NCBI RefSeq assembly: GCF_028279465.1
Contig: NZ_JANQNS010000015.1
Location: 682,001 to 746,000, forward strand
Reading direction: 5' to 3'
Source: Parasphingopyxis sp.
GTDB taxonomy: Bacteria > Pseudomonadota > Alphaproteobacteria > Sphingomonadales > Sphingomonadaceae
Length of the DNA: 64,000 nt
Shown one piece after another: positions 56,401 to 64,000 of the stretch. Both the position numbers and the translations under genes were made by a program. Position 1 is the first letter of the stretch, and each line of letters opens with the position of its first letter. The notes below the pieces were generated by a model. It made no database searches. It saw only the letters and a program-made list of their open reading frames with translations, and was not told the DNA's origin.

Positions 56401-59400
56401 GGCAGCGGCGCTTTCGGCGATATCGCCACAGGCACATTCGGCGGCAGCGGCGGAAACGGAATCGGTGGCAGCGCGACGTTCAACGCGATTTCAGGATCGC
56501 TGACAGTCACCAACACTCTGACGGTATCGGCCACCGGTAACAGCCTGTTCGGCGGCGGCGAAGGCGGTAGCGCTTTGGGTAACTCCGCCGGCGATGGCGG
56601 GAACGGCCTTGGCGGCTCTGCCACATTCAACCTCGATGGCGCTGCGACGATTGATGCCACCGATGTGATCGTTTCGACCGAAGGGTTCGGCGGCTCGGGC
56701 GGCAACGCATTTCTGACCTTCGACATCCTGGGTGTAGAAATACCCGGTGGTACGCCCGGGCAAGGCGGCAACGGCACCGGCGGTGACGCCGTGTTCAACA
56801 ACACGGCCGGCACGCTGACTTTCGCGACCCTGACTGTCTCCGCAGACGGGTCGGGCGGCGGCGGAGGTTCCAACTTCGGCCTGACCATAGGCGATGCGCG
56901 CGAAAACGGCGCCGATGGCGGCGACGGAACGGGCGGAACCGCGACGATCAACCTCAATCAGAACGATCTGACCGACCCCGTCTACATCGTCTCGGCAAAC
57001 GGGACCGGCGGCGCGGGCGGCAGCGGCATCGATGGCGGAACCGGCGGCGATGCGACAGGCGGCAGTGCGGCGATCAATATCAACGATGTGCAGGTTTCGC
57101 TCGACGACCCGACGATCGTCGCCAACGCCCTTGGCGGTGCGGGCGGCAGTCCCGATGCGGTCGGGGGCGCTGGCGGTGATGGCGGTGCGGCGACCGGCGG
57201 CACAGCAACGCTCCAGGTCAGCGGTGCAGGTGGCAGTATCGATCTGGCGTCAATTCAGCTCGAAGCCAATGCTACGGGCGGAGCGGGTATCGGTGGCTAT
57301 GGTACGTTCGGCGGCGGCATACCGGGCGGCAATGGCGGAAGCGGCGGCGATGCGAATGGCGGCACGGTCGAAATCATCGCACGGACCGGGGGCACGATTA
57401 CGCTGGCGCCGGCCCTTTTCACCATGACCAGTACGGGCACCGGCGGCGATGGCGGAAGCGGTGGATATAGCTATGACAGCGGCGGCGGCGATGGCGGCGG
57501 TGGCGGCGATGCCATTGGCGGCACCGCACGGATACTGGCGCAAGGCGGAACCGTGTCGGGCAACAACCTTACTATCACAACAGCGGGACTGGCTGGCGAT
57601 GGCGGCGCCGGTGGCACTTACGGTGCATTCGGACCCAGCGGCGCCGATGGTTCTGGCGGAAACGGAACAGGCGGCATCGGTGTCATCGAGGTACAGGAAG
57701 GCAGCCCGGGCATAGTGACCCTGGCCAATGTGTCGATCATCGCCAATGGCACAGGCGGCGGCGGCCCGGTCGCGGGTGCCGGCGCTGGCGGGCGGATCGA
57801 GATTACCGACAGTTCGACCGACCCCGCGGGCCTGATCACCCTCGACAGCTTGACCGTGGACGCCTTCGATACAACCGTAGCCACGCCGCCTATCGGTTCG
57901 GCGTCCGCACTCCTCGGCGGCTTCTTCGTCAGCGGCAATAGCGGTGTTGTCAGCATTCTCGGTGACCTAACGGTCAATGTTTCCGGCAATATCGAATATG
58001 CGTTCGATGGCGACGGGCAGATGACCGTCGGCGGCAACGCAACGCTGAACAGCAACCAGAATATCCTGGTCGACCACACGAACAACACGACGCCGGTCAA
58101 TTCGATCGATGTGGGCGGCGATTTTACTGCTACTGCACAGCTCGATTTCATCAGCTCCGCAGGCGCGATCATCAACGCTGGCCCCGGAATAAGCATTCGC
58201 GCCGAGCAGAATGCGTCGGCAAACGATCTCCGCGCCGTCACCAATATTCTGCTCTCCGCGCTCCAGGACGCGACGCTGAACGATGCTACCGTCAGCGGAC
58301 CACCGATCACGGCTCCCATCACGTTCGGAACTCAGATTCTTTCAGGCGTGGAAATCCGCGCCGGTTACGATCCCGTTTTGACGAGCGGCTCCTACAATCC
58401 GAATTTCAACGCGGTCGTGACTGGCACTGTGACATCAACCGGCTTTGTCGACATATTCGCCGGCGGCAGCGCAATATTCCAGACCGGCGCCAATGTGATG
58501 TCGGACAATGGCATAGAGGTGTCGACCGGCGATGATATCATCGTCAATACAGGCGCAATAATCGAGGCCGGGGTGAACCCGGCTGATGCGCCGGATTTGC
58601 TTTTACCCTTTTTCACCGAAAACAACCTTGTGCTCGACGCTGGGGATCTTGTTACCCTCCTGTCCGGCCCGCCGCTGACGCCAATCGCATCGATCGTGAA
58701 TGCAGGCGATATAAACGCCAATGCTTTTGCCGTCGCTTTAACCGCCGACGCTATCGATGGCACGGATGGGACGATCGCCGGCGGTTCTATACGCGCCGAC
58801 ATCAACAATGCCCCTTCCAATGCGGCGATCGCGGCGATCGGCCAGTCGGACGATGCCGGCCTGCTCAGCGCTCCTTGTCTTGAAGGCAATATGTGCCTTG
58901 GCGCCATCTCTGCTGACAATCGGGTCGAAATCGGTCAGTTTGGCGTCCCTGTAGCCCTCGTGCTCGAAGGCGGATCGGTATCGGCGAACGATATCCTGAT
59001 CACGACGCGGACGGGCATAATCATCGGCACCGGCGGCATCGCCTCCAGCTTTACCGCCGCCAATCAAGTGCGGATCGAAAGCCAGGAAGGCGATATCGAT
59101 CTGCGCGATACGACGATTTCGAGCGATACGCTGCAGATTTTCGCGACAAGCGGCAGCCTGTTGGGCACCGGCAATCTCGTCAGCGTCAATGATGTTGGCG
59201 TCACCGTCGGGGCCGACCTAGTCGCCGCCAGCATCGACGCGGGCGGACAACTGACGACGGCGGCCGATATCGGCGGCGCGAACGAGACATTCTACAGCGT
59301 CCCCGGCAGTATCGATGTCGGTAGCTATGCGCAGGGCGACGCGATCGCTGTCAATATCGATGCCGGTGCCAATATCAGCTTCGGCACTATTTCGGTGCCA

Positions 59401-62400
59401 TCAAACCAGAACATCACGCTGACTGCGGCAGGCGGCGGAACGGGCGATGTCTTCCTGGGATCGGCCACCGGCGCATTGAACATAGCTTTGACGGGCGACA
59501 ATGTCGGTTTCGGCGATCTCACGGCCGCAATCGACGTTAGTTTGCAGGCCAATAACGGCGCAGCAACCGGCGGCGGCATCACAACGGGCCGCGATATCAC
59601 CATATCCGCCACCGACATCGCGGTCGGGGATCTGAATGCCGGGATAAACATCGATCTCGACGCTGCGCAGGCGATCCGCTTCGCCGATGGCACCGCCGTG
59701 AGCACATTCACGGCCGATGCAGGCACGTCGATCGACTTTGCCGATATGATCGGCCGCGATATCCAGTTCACCGCTGGCGCCGCGATCACGGGCATAAGCG
59801 CCATCTCACCCAATGTAACAGGCGGTATCTTCGATCGCGTGGTCCTGTCTGCGGGCGGAGATGTTGCCGTGGGCACGGTCAGGGCGATCGACATCGTGAA
59901 TGTGACAGGCGCCATGATCACGATCGGCACGCTCGACACCTCTTCCGGAACCGTCACCGCCACTGGCGCGGTCGATATCGGCACGGTGCTCGGCCGCACA
60001 CATGATATCGAAGGCAGTTCCGTAGCGCTCGGCATGATCGATATCAGCCCGTTCAATGCGATAACCGTAAACGCGACAGCCGGGACCATCACATCCGGCA
60101 ATATCACGGCGGGCAACGCCGCCTTCACAGCGACCGGCGATGTCGATCTCGCCGATGCTGTCGTGACGAGCGATTTCGACGTGACGGCCGGCGGTGCCAT
60201 CACCTTCGGCAATATCACAGCCCGCGACACGCAATTTATCGCCACAGGCTCGATCACGGGCATGGACGTGATTTCGCCGACCAGCACCGGCGGCATATTC
60301 GATCGTATCGTCCTCGATGCCGGCGGCGATGTGACCGTGGGCAACCTGTCCGCGATCGACATCGTCGATGTCGACGGCGCGGCGATCACAATCGGCACGC
60401 TCGACACCTCTTCCGGAACGGTTACGGCCACCGGCGCGGTAGATATCGGCTCGGTGCTCGGCCGCACACATGATATCGAAGGCAGTTCCGTCGCGCTCGG
60501 CATGATCGATATCAGCCCATTCAATGCGATAACCGTAAACGCGACGGCTGGTACCATCACATCCGGCAATATCACGGCGGGCAACGCCACTTTCACCGCG
60601 ACTGGCAACGTCGATCTGGCCGATGCGGTCGTGACGAGCCTGTTCGACGTGACGGCCGGCGGGGCCATCACCTTCGGCAATATCACGGCCCGCGATACGC
60701 AATTTACGGCCGCGGGCGCGATTACCGGCATGGACGTAGTTTCGCCGACCAGCACCGGCGGCATATTCGATCGGATCGTCCTCAATGCCGGCGGCAATGT
60801 GACCGTGGGCAATCTGACCGCAATCGACATTGTCGATGTCGACGGAGCCGCGATCACAATCGGCATTCTCGAAACCAATAACGGCAATGTGCTCGGGACC
60901 GGCGCGGTGGATACCGGCGCCCTGCTCGGCCGTACGCACATAGTCCAGGGCACCTCCGTCGCGCTCGGCCTGATCGACGTCAACCCGGCCAACGCGGTCG
61001 CTGTAACGGCGACGACTGGCGATATTGTTTCAGGCGATGTCGCGGCCGGCAACGCGACTTTCAACGCCGCCGGCAATGTCACATTCGGCGATGCCCTCAT
61101 CACCAGCCTTTTGGATGTGAATGCCGGCGGCGATATCGCCTTCGGCGCGGTCACGGCACGCGATACGCAGTTTATGGCTGGCGGTGCGATCAACGGAACG
61201 AGCATTCTCTCGCCGACGAGTACGGGCGGCATATTCGACCGTATCGTTTTGAACGCCGGTGGCGATATCGACGTGGATACGCTCGAGGCGATCGATATCG
61301 TCGATGTCGACGGGGCCAATGTCACGATCGGCACCATAGACTCAAATTCCGCCAACGTTCTCGCAACCGGCGCCGCGAATATCGGAACGATCCTTGGCTT
61401 TACGCACCAGATTTCGGGCCAGTCGGTGCGGCTGGACAGCGGATCGATCAGCGGCACTCTGACCGTCGCCGCTACGGCCGGTGACATAACGGGAAGCGGT
61501 GCGATCACAGTCGGCCGATCGGCCGATTATGAGGCAACGGGCAGTATCGGCTTCGGCAGCCTGAGCGCCGCTAGTATCGATATGAACGCCGGCGACGGCA
61601 TCGCAGGTGGCGATCTTGACGCGACGAGCACGATCGATCTTGCGAGCGGACTGGGCGGCTTTAGCGGCGACCAGCTGGGCGCCGGCGGCGCGATTACGAT
61701 CGTGACGAACGGCGACATCGCCTTCTCCGATGCTGTTGCTGGCGCGAACATCCGCCTGACCAGCACGAGCGGTGGTGATATTTTGGCCGACACGATCGAC
61801 AGCGCAACGAACGTGATCCTGCGCACTGCCGGTTCGGTGGGTGTAAACGACATAATCGCGCAAAAAACCGGCCAAGGTCTCGTCCGCATCGATGCCGAGA
61901 GCGGCATCACGATCGGCAGTCTAACCGGCAATGATAGCGAAATCACATCGACCAACGGCGCAATCCGCGTCGAGACCGATATCGATCTCACCAACCGGCT
62001 GTTCGCCTTCGGCGAGAGCGTCTTCCTGCGGTCGCTGAACGATCTGTCGGTGCGCGCGGAAGCCAGCGCCGGATCGATCGATATCGAGACGACCGCGGGC
62101 CTCGACGTGGACGGCGCCCTGGCGACCGGCGACATCCGGCTGGTCTCGACCGGCGGTTCGGTCAACGTCAACGCAACGGTCGCCGCGCCCTCCAGCGCGC
62201 CGATCGCTTTCGCATCGGTCGCGCCGCAGACCATCACGAGCACGGCAGGCGATATCACCATTTCCGCGGCAGGCGATGCGTTCGTCAATGCGGATACGGT
62301 CGCCGCGGGCACGCTCTTCCTCGATGCTGGCGGCCTGCTGGGCATCAATGCGCTGGCGTCTGGCCTTGTGGTTTCGACTTCGAGCAGCGATCTCGATATC

Positions 62401-63576
62401 GCTTCGACCGGGCAGCTCGGTGAGTCGGACTTCACCCAGAATATCGAAATCTTCAGCACATCGGCTACTGGCACGGTGCTCGGCGGGACGGGTACCGCCG
62501 GTGTGTTCAGCCTCGATGCGGATGAATTCACCCGGATCTTCTCGGGCGGCGATCTCAGCATCTTCTCCTTCATCGCCGCGACGGGCGGGCCGTCGCTAAT
62601 CATCGAAGACCTGTCGCTCGACGTCGCCAGCGGCGCGGGCGGCAGTCAGGACGGGATCATCGGGACTGGCGGCACTCTCTCCATCGCGACAGAGGGCGAT
62701 ATGCGCGTGAACGGCGCCTTCGCCCTGAACGGCGCGACGAACGGGAACACGGTGTCCCTCAATGCCGATCAGAATATCCGCGTCGACGCGGTCAGTGGCA
62801 ATATCGCGCTGCGGGACGCCAATGGCGGGCTTGCAGGGCAACTCTCGCTCGCCGCCGGAACGATCACGGCAGCGACAGACGCGGCCGTCGCCGATATTGC
62901 TGGCGCGAGCGTCTTCGATATCGACGCCCGGCTTGCGAATAATGACGGCATCGTACGCGACGACGGCTTCTTCCAGGCCGGCGCCATCGCCTTCTCGATC
63001 TTCGATGGTCTCTACATCCAGAACAGCGCATCCGGCACAGACTTCGACGATCGGCGCGGCTTCCTGGTCGGCGATGGCGGGCTGTCCATCGCGGGCGGCG
63101 CAACCGGTATCCCGTCAGCCATCGTGATCAACGGCATCCAGCAGTTGAGCACCGGCACGACGATCACGGGCATCGATATGATCGCCCAGACCGTTATCAC
63201 CGGCCCCTTCGATACTGCTTCGACGATCAATGGGTGCGTAATCACCGACCCGGTAAACTGCACGGGCGCACCTCCGCCCGCTCCGCCACCTCCGCCACCT
63301 CCGCCGCCGCCTGCTCCGCCTCCTCCTCCGGGGCCGCCACCTCCGCCTCCGCCACCGAGCGTCCCGGACGAGCCGCTCGAGCCCGTCCAGGGACTCATCG
63401 AAGAGGAGATCGAAGAGGAAGAAACCGAAAATGCGGGCGAGCCTGTCGCGCCGCTGATCGAAACGGTTGATATCATTCCGAACCGCGAGGGGCCGGTAAT
63501 CGACGATCCCGTCACCGGATCGGGCAACGAAGACCTATGGATCAGAAACCCCGGCGAGGCCGGGTTCGAGGATTAG
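53455..63576 (+). CDS. giant filamentous-hemagglutinin-like TpsA protein
   Basis: A 3373-residue secreted protein from the ATG at 53455 (AGAGGATGAG just upstream; the frame opens at 53416). A long signal peptide ends ...IAAPAHAQ. Then come six MIVENIPH-type repeats, the TPS domain (about 150-330; VWFYNPGGIVVSSLATFN corresponds to the NPNGI motif), a beta-helical body, a glycine-rich block (about 880-1450), four repeats of 156 residues (about 2135-2680), and a C-terminal polyproline tract followed by an acidic tail. It is expected to be exported by the neighbouring TpsB and to act as an adhesin or biofilm protein. No toxin domain (CdiA-type) was seen at the C-terminus. The stop codon is formed by a MITE insertion. 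Confidence 0.9.
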   Translation: MRMTDTRPARGRIRRSAKFRYGCATAALISAAGIAAPAHAQMPPRGSMIVENAPHMRPGMIVENIPHAPRPPMIVENIPHRPQAPTMVENIPHAPPATMIVENIPHVPPGGMIVENIPHTPPTDLGLENIRISTPALVPGLNQPQMLPANTRVQATPVFPNADGSFNSSAALDNVFLFDSEAIIDWTLFDTAGTGDIEFLPQGRLLRYDNADDYVVLNRIIPNDLSRRIVFNGTVESRVNGVRGGEVWFYNPGGIVVSSLATFNVGSLLLTTSDIDTSGGLDASAGISFTGVSNPNSEIVIESGAQINAITEGSYVAMVAPRVEQRGTVTANGSVAYVAAEEAVLTINNGLFDIAVTVGTEDGSDTPTDFNDDNGIVHTGTTTGPASAPVEDPVSGAITNPDAQAIYMVAVPKNDAITMLVSGSMGYDPAADARFVNGNVVLSAGYNVSVGGSTSTPRPFVSQTPVNDIWASVRLGDQVAVAADTTFTADTTIAASAQLIAQARGSETLTTDLDYDLNLSAGALLGSGNQGVVFGNFLGGTVNIGGDVNLSTPSDVGNNFIDISVDSGGTVSIGGDLTATVSTIGQDTFTPGDPGEDIDGSSISINITQGGTLDVAGSVFLNANAQSGNGDGGRGLVTGGAVTINVSGSDGVGGSSTFSVGDSLSINAVSNGIVDFFNESQARIAVSDSSVIDVTNNITVDVGSIDGGPNSTNYGGRFDLTADNGSISFDDISVFAISEPAGGPSGPSGDGSVREGGFIDVTATNGGSISGNSGSFNASAASTNVGGTSAFGGEITLTADGGTIDFANFLSVSANGLGNGDLDPAAGFFDSGGFGGTITITVDGAAGVMNLGDVFFSSDGRVDVGIEGDPFVGDGASGRGGSITFDLLGGTFTADSLNVSADGEGGRGGGLSGGAPPTTLVTPAPLVSATAAPLIPGGISAPFMTGVSAGDGGDGTGGNVTMNLDGGSATLTNFSVTANGSGGSGAFGDIATGTFGGSGGNGIGGSATFNAISGSLTVTNTLTVSATGNSLFGGGEGGSALGNSAGDGGNGLGGSATFNLDGAATIDATDVIVSTEGFGGSGGNAFLTFDILGVEIPGGTPGQGGNGTGGDAVFNNTAGTLTFATLTVSADGSGGGGGSNFGLTIGDARENGADGGDGTGGTATINLNQNDLTDPVYIVSANGTGGAGGSGIDGGTGGDATGGSAAININDVQVSLDDPTIVANALGGAGGSPDAVGGAGGDGGAATGGTATLQVSGAGGSIDLASIQLEANATGGAGIGGYGTFGGGIPGGNGGSGGDANGGTVEIIARTGGTITLAPALFTMTSTGTGGDGGSGGYSYDSGGGDGGGGGDAIGGTARILAQGGTVSGNNLTITTAGLAGDGGAGGTYGAFGPSGADGSGGNGTGGIGVIEVQEGSPGIVTLANVSIIANGTGGGGPVAGAGAGGRIEITDSSTDPAGLITLDSLTVDAFDTTVATPPIGSASALLGGFFVSGNSGVVSILGDLTVNVSGNIEYAFDGDGQMTVGGNATLNSNQNILVDHTNNTTPVNSIDVGGDFTATAQLDFISSAGAIINAGPGISIRAEQNASANDLRAVTNILLSALQDATLNDATVSGPPITAPITFGTQILSGVEIRAGYDPVLTSGSYNPNFNAVVTGTVTSTGFVDIFAGGSAIFQTGANVMSDNGIEVSTGDDIIVNTGAIIEAGVNPADAPDLLLPFFTENNLVLDAGDLVTLLSGPPLTPIASIVNAGDINANAFAVALTADAIDGTDGTIAGGSIRADINNAPSNAAIAAIGQSDDAGLLSAPCLEGNMCLGAISADNRVEIGQFGVPVALVLEGGSVSANDILITTRTGIIIGTGGIASSFTAANQVRIESQEGDIDLRDTTISSDTLQIFATSGSLLGTGNLVSVNDVGVTVGADLVAASIDAGGQLTTAADIGGANETFYSVPGSIDVGSYAQGDAIAVNIDAGANISFGTISVPSNQNITLTAAGGGTGDVFLGSATGALNIALTGDNVGFGDLTAAIDVSLQANNGAATGGGITTGRDITISATDIAVGDLNAGINIDLDAAQAIRFADGTAVSTFTADAGTSIDFADMIGRDIQFTAGAAITGISAISPNVTGGIFDRVVLSAGGDVAVGTVRAIDIVNVTGAMITIGTLDTSSGTVTATGAVDIGTVLGRTHDIEGSSVALGMIDISPFNAITVNATAGTITSGNITAGNAAFTATGDVDLADAVVTSDFDVTAGGAITFGNITARDTQFIATGSITGMDVISPTSTGGIFDRIVLDAGGDVTVGNLSAIDIVDVDGAAITIGTLDTSSGTVTATGAVDIGSVLGRTHDIEGSSVALGMIDISPFNAITVNATAGTITSGNITAGNATFTATGNVDLADAVVTSLFDVTAGGAITFGNITARDTQFTAAGAITGMDVVSPTSTGGIFDRIVLNAGGNVTVGNLTAIDIVDVDGAAITIGILETNNGNVLGTGAVDTGALLGRTHIVQGTSVALGLIDVNPANAVAVTATTGDIVSGDVAAGNATFNAAGNVTFGDALITSLLDVNAGGDIAFGAVTARDTQFMAGGAINGTSILSPTSTGGIFDRIVLNAGGDIDVDTLEAIDIVDVDGANVTIGTIDSNSANVLATGAANIGTILGFTHQISGQSVRLDSGSISGTLTVAATAGDITGSGAITVGRSADYEATGSIGFGSLSAASIDMNAGDGIAGGDLDATSTIDLASGLGGFSGDQLGAGGAITIVTNGDIAFSDAVAGANIRLTSTSGGDILADTIDSATNVILRTAGSVGVNDIIAQKTGQGLVRIDAESGITIGSLTGNDSEITSTNGAIRVETDIDLTNRLFAFGESVFLRSLNDLSVRAEASAGSIDIETTAGLDVDGALATGDIRLVSTGGSVNVNATVAAPSSAPIAFASVAPQTITSTAGDITISAAGDAFVNADTVAAGTLFLDAGGLLGINALASGLVVSTSSSDLDIASTGQLGESDFTQNIEIFSTSATGTVLGGTGTAGVFSLDADEFTRIFSGGDLSIFSFIAATGGPSLIIEDLSLDVASGAGGSQDGIIGTGGTLSIATEGDMRVNGAFALNGATNGNTVSLNADQNIRVDAVSGNIALRDANGGLAGQLSLAAGTITAATDAAVADIAGASVFDIDARLANNDGIVRDDGFFQAGAIAFSIFDGLYIQNSASGTDFDDRRGFLVGDGGLSIAGGATGIPSAIVINGIQQLSTGTTITGIDMIAQTVITGPFDTASTINGCVITDPVNCTGAPPPAPPPPPPPPPPAPPPPPGPPPPPPPPSVPDEPLEPVQGLIEEEIEEEETENAGEPVAPLIETVDIIPNREGPVIDDPVTGSGNEDLWIRNPGEAGFED
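53596..53841 (+). repeat. six-copy MIVENIPH tandem repeat at the TpsA N-terminus
   Basis: Six copies of MIVEN(I/A)PH, at 53596, 53632, 53671, 53713, 53749 and 53788, spaced 36-42 bp, each followed by 4-6 Pro/Ala/Gly-rich residues; a degenerate LENI follows at about 53827. Synonymous codon differences between copies show the peptide is under selection. It lies between the signal peptide and the TPS domain. Confidence 0.9.
56080..57790 (+). repeat. glycine-rich low-complexity block within TpsA
   Basis: This stretch encodes motifs such as GGDGGDGTGG, GGSGGNGIGG and GGDGGGGGDAIGG recurring every 20-60 residues between short beta-strand segments (LTVSADG, TFNLDGAAT). At DNA level GGCGGC-type repeats dominate. 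It looks like a glycine-turn beta-helix, similar in spirit to PGRS-type proteins, without canonical RTX nonapeptide spacing. Confidence 0.75.
59821..61440 (+). repeat. four 156-residue repeats within TpsA
   Basis: The anchor GGIFDR occurs at 59821, 60289, 60757 and 61225, exactly 468 bp apart. Each unit contains IDIVDVDGA..ITIG, ..VLGRTHDIEGSSVALG and RDTQF blocks. Units 1 and 2 are nearly identical at the DNA level from about 59926 to 60100 against 60394 to 60570, with scattered third-position changes, so they duplicated recently. Unit 4 and the sequence before unit 1 are more diverged. Confidence 0.88.
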
Positions 63577-63839
63577 GGCCTGTACTCACACATGAGGCGG
63601 CTTCGGTTTGAAGCGAAATGGCTCAGTGCAAGGAGGAAAGGCACAGGAATATGTCAATATTTCAAGACTTTCGGACGCAGCAATGAGCCATTTCGGTCAA
63701 ATCCCGCAGGGACGACCAAATGGCTTCCATCTCGAACCAAAAGCCGCTTGCAAAGGCAATAAGCTTTCGCGGCGCGCCTTTCGGCCCGATATGTTCGCCA
63801 TTTGGACGCCGCAGCCGCCTCATGTGTGAGTACAGGCCC
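63576..63839. mobile_element. 264-bp MITE-like element with 27-bp terminal inverted repeats
   Basis: Perfect 27-bp terminal inverted repeats, GGGCCTGTACTCACACATGA... at 63576-63602 and its complement at 63813-63839, flanked by a TA dinucleotide on both sides (63574-63575 and 63840-63841). It also holds an internal inverted repeat (63615-63629 against 63680-63694, 14 of 15). It contains no transposase: the only open frame (63683-63829) runs into the right repeat and looks meaningless. TA duplication and the GGGCCTGT ends fit IS5/IS427-group or IS630-type elements. It lies between the TpsA gene and cysS. Confidence 0.85.
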
Positions 63840-63869
63840 TAACGCGGCGGACTCTGTCGCGAAACGATT

Positions 63870-63888
63870 GACCTGACTGCCTCAGGTC
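63870..63888. repeat. short hairpin upstream of cysS
   Basis: GACCTGA (63870-63876), five bases, TCAGGTC (63882-63888) form a perfect 7-bp stem 16 bp before the cysS start. No T-tract follows. Possibly a leader structure; function unknown. The rest of the gap 63842-63904 shows nothing clear. Confidence 0.35.
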
Positions 63889-63904
63889 GGCATCGCTGGC
63901 CGCC

Positions 63905-64000
63905 ATGACCGATAGTCCGCTGACCCTTTTTAACAGCCTGACCCGGCAACCCGAAGAGTTCCGGCCGATCAATGCGGGCGAGGCGCGCGTCTATACCTGC
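63905..64000 (+). CDS. cysS: cysteine--tRNA ligase (partial, N-terminus)
   Basis: The last 96 bases encode 32 residues, MTDSPLTLFNSLTRQPEEFRPIN followed by AGEARVYTC, ending at the window edge. They match the conserved start of CysRS, where (L/T)x(Y/F)NTLTRxKExFxPI is followed by the zinc-ligand Cys and CGPTVYD; the final Cys here would be that ligand. The enzyme charges tRNA-Cys. The remaining approximately 430 codons lie outside the window. Confidence 0.85.
   Translation, partial: MTDSPLTLFNSLTRQPEEFRPINAGEARVYTC

Noticed and set aside
56080-57790. Glycine-rich block as RTX calcium-binding nonapeptides
   Set aside because: GGxGxDxUx spacing is not periodic at nine residues; the motifs are mostly GGDGG and GGNGTGG in loops.
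59325-61508. 727-codon minus-strand open frame inside tpsA
   Set aside because: Antisense to the repeats and internally repetitive for that reason; Pro/Ala/Ser-rich with no start context or known motif.
63240-63576. TpsA C-terminus as a contact-dependent inhibition (CdiA-CT) toxin with immunity gene
   Set aside because: No VENN-type marker, the tail is polyproline and acidic, and the next gene is cysS after a MITE, not an immunity gene.
63683-63829. Open frame inside the MITE as a transposase remnant
   Set aside because: Only 48 codons, reads into the terminal repeat, no DDE-type motif.

Overview
The window is about 64 kb of high-GC chromosomal DNA from an alphaproteobacterium, most likely a sphingomonad (Sphingomonadales). 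The reasons are a PopZ-type DUF2497 protein beside a TolC-family gene, a pcm-like gene and valS, a magnesium-type HemB, very high third-position GC, and inverted repeats of a kind common between sphingomonad genes. I see no phage, CRISPR array or plasmid functions. The only mobile element recognised is a 264-bp MITE-like insertion near the right end.

Left part (1-28.7 kb), mainly housekeeping and catabolism: the start of a 2-oxoacid:acceptor oxidoreductase alpha gene, an HDAC11-like deacetylase divergent from a MATE exporter, an esterase overlapping rppH, malate synthase G, astA-astB (arginine succinyltransferase pathway), tRNA-Arg(ACG), a lipoprotein, gamma-carbonic anhydrase, two GNATs and hemB, a VOC protein and valS, two orphan receiver proteins, a crotonase, an S9 peptidase, popZ, a TolC-family gene and pcm, tRNA-Cys(GCA), a DUF1295 membrane protein, a carotenoid-oxygenase-family dioxygenase followed by a thiolase, and a YheS-like ABC-F ATPase.

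Middle (28.7-45.6 kb): ten minus-strand genes run from 41789 down to 28667. The first five look like a surface-glycan set: a nucleotide-sugar epimerase, two GT4 glycosyltransferases, an unknown coiled-coil protein and a sulfotransferase. The last five look catabolic: a fused 5-oxoprolinase, DUF969 and DUF979 membrane proteins, DUF2891 and an acetylpolyamine-amidohydrolase-like deacetylase. Nearly all junctions overlap by a few bases. The exception in the catabolic part is a perfect 29-bp inverted repeat between the oxoprolinase and DUF969 genes. Plus-strand genes for a methyltransferase and a GT4-GT2 fusion diverge from this block.

Right part (45.7-63.6 kb): a co-directional locus encodes a secreted TPR-CHAT caspase-like protein, a CHASE2 adenylate/guanylate cyclase, a small exported protein, a two-partner-secretion transporter (TpsB) and an adhesin-like TpsA of about 3,370 residues. 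The TpsA has an unusual N-terminal repeat, a glycine-rich block, four 156-residue repeats and a polyproline/acidic tail. The MITE is inserted exactly at its stop codon. The window ends inside cysS.

The most interesting system is the TPS locus with a protease-like CHAT protein, a membrane cyclase and adjacent glycosyltransferases. I read it as a regulated, perhaps processed and glycosylated, giant surface adhesin. The second is the 5-oxoproline utilisation operon. All functions are inferred from sequence motifs read by eye; no searches were run.
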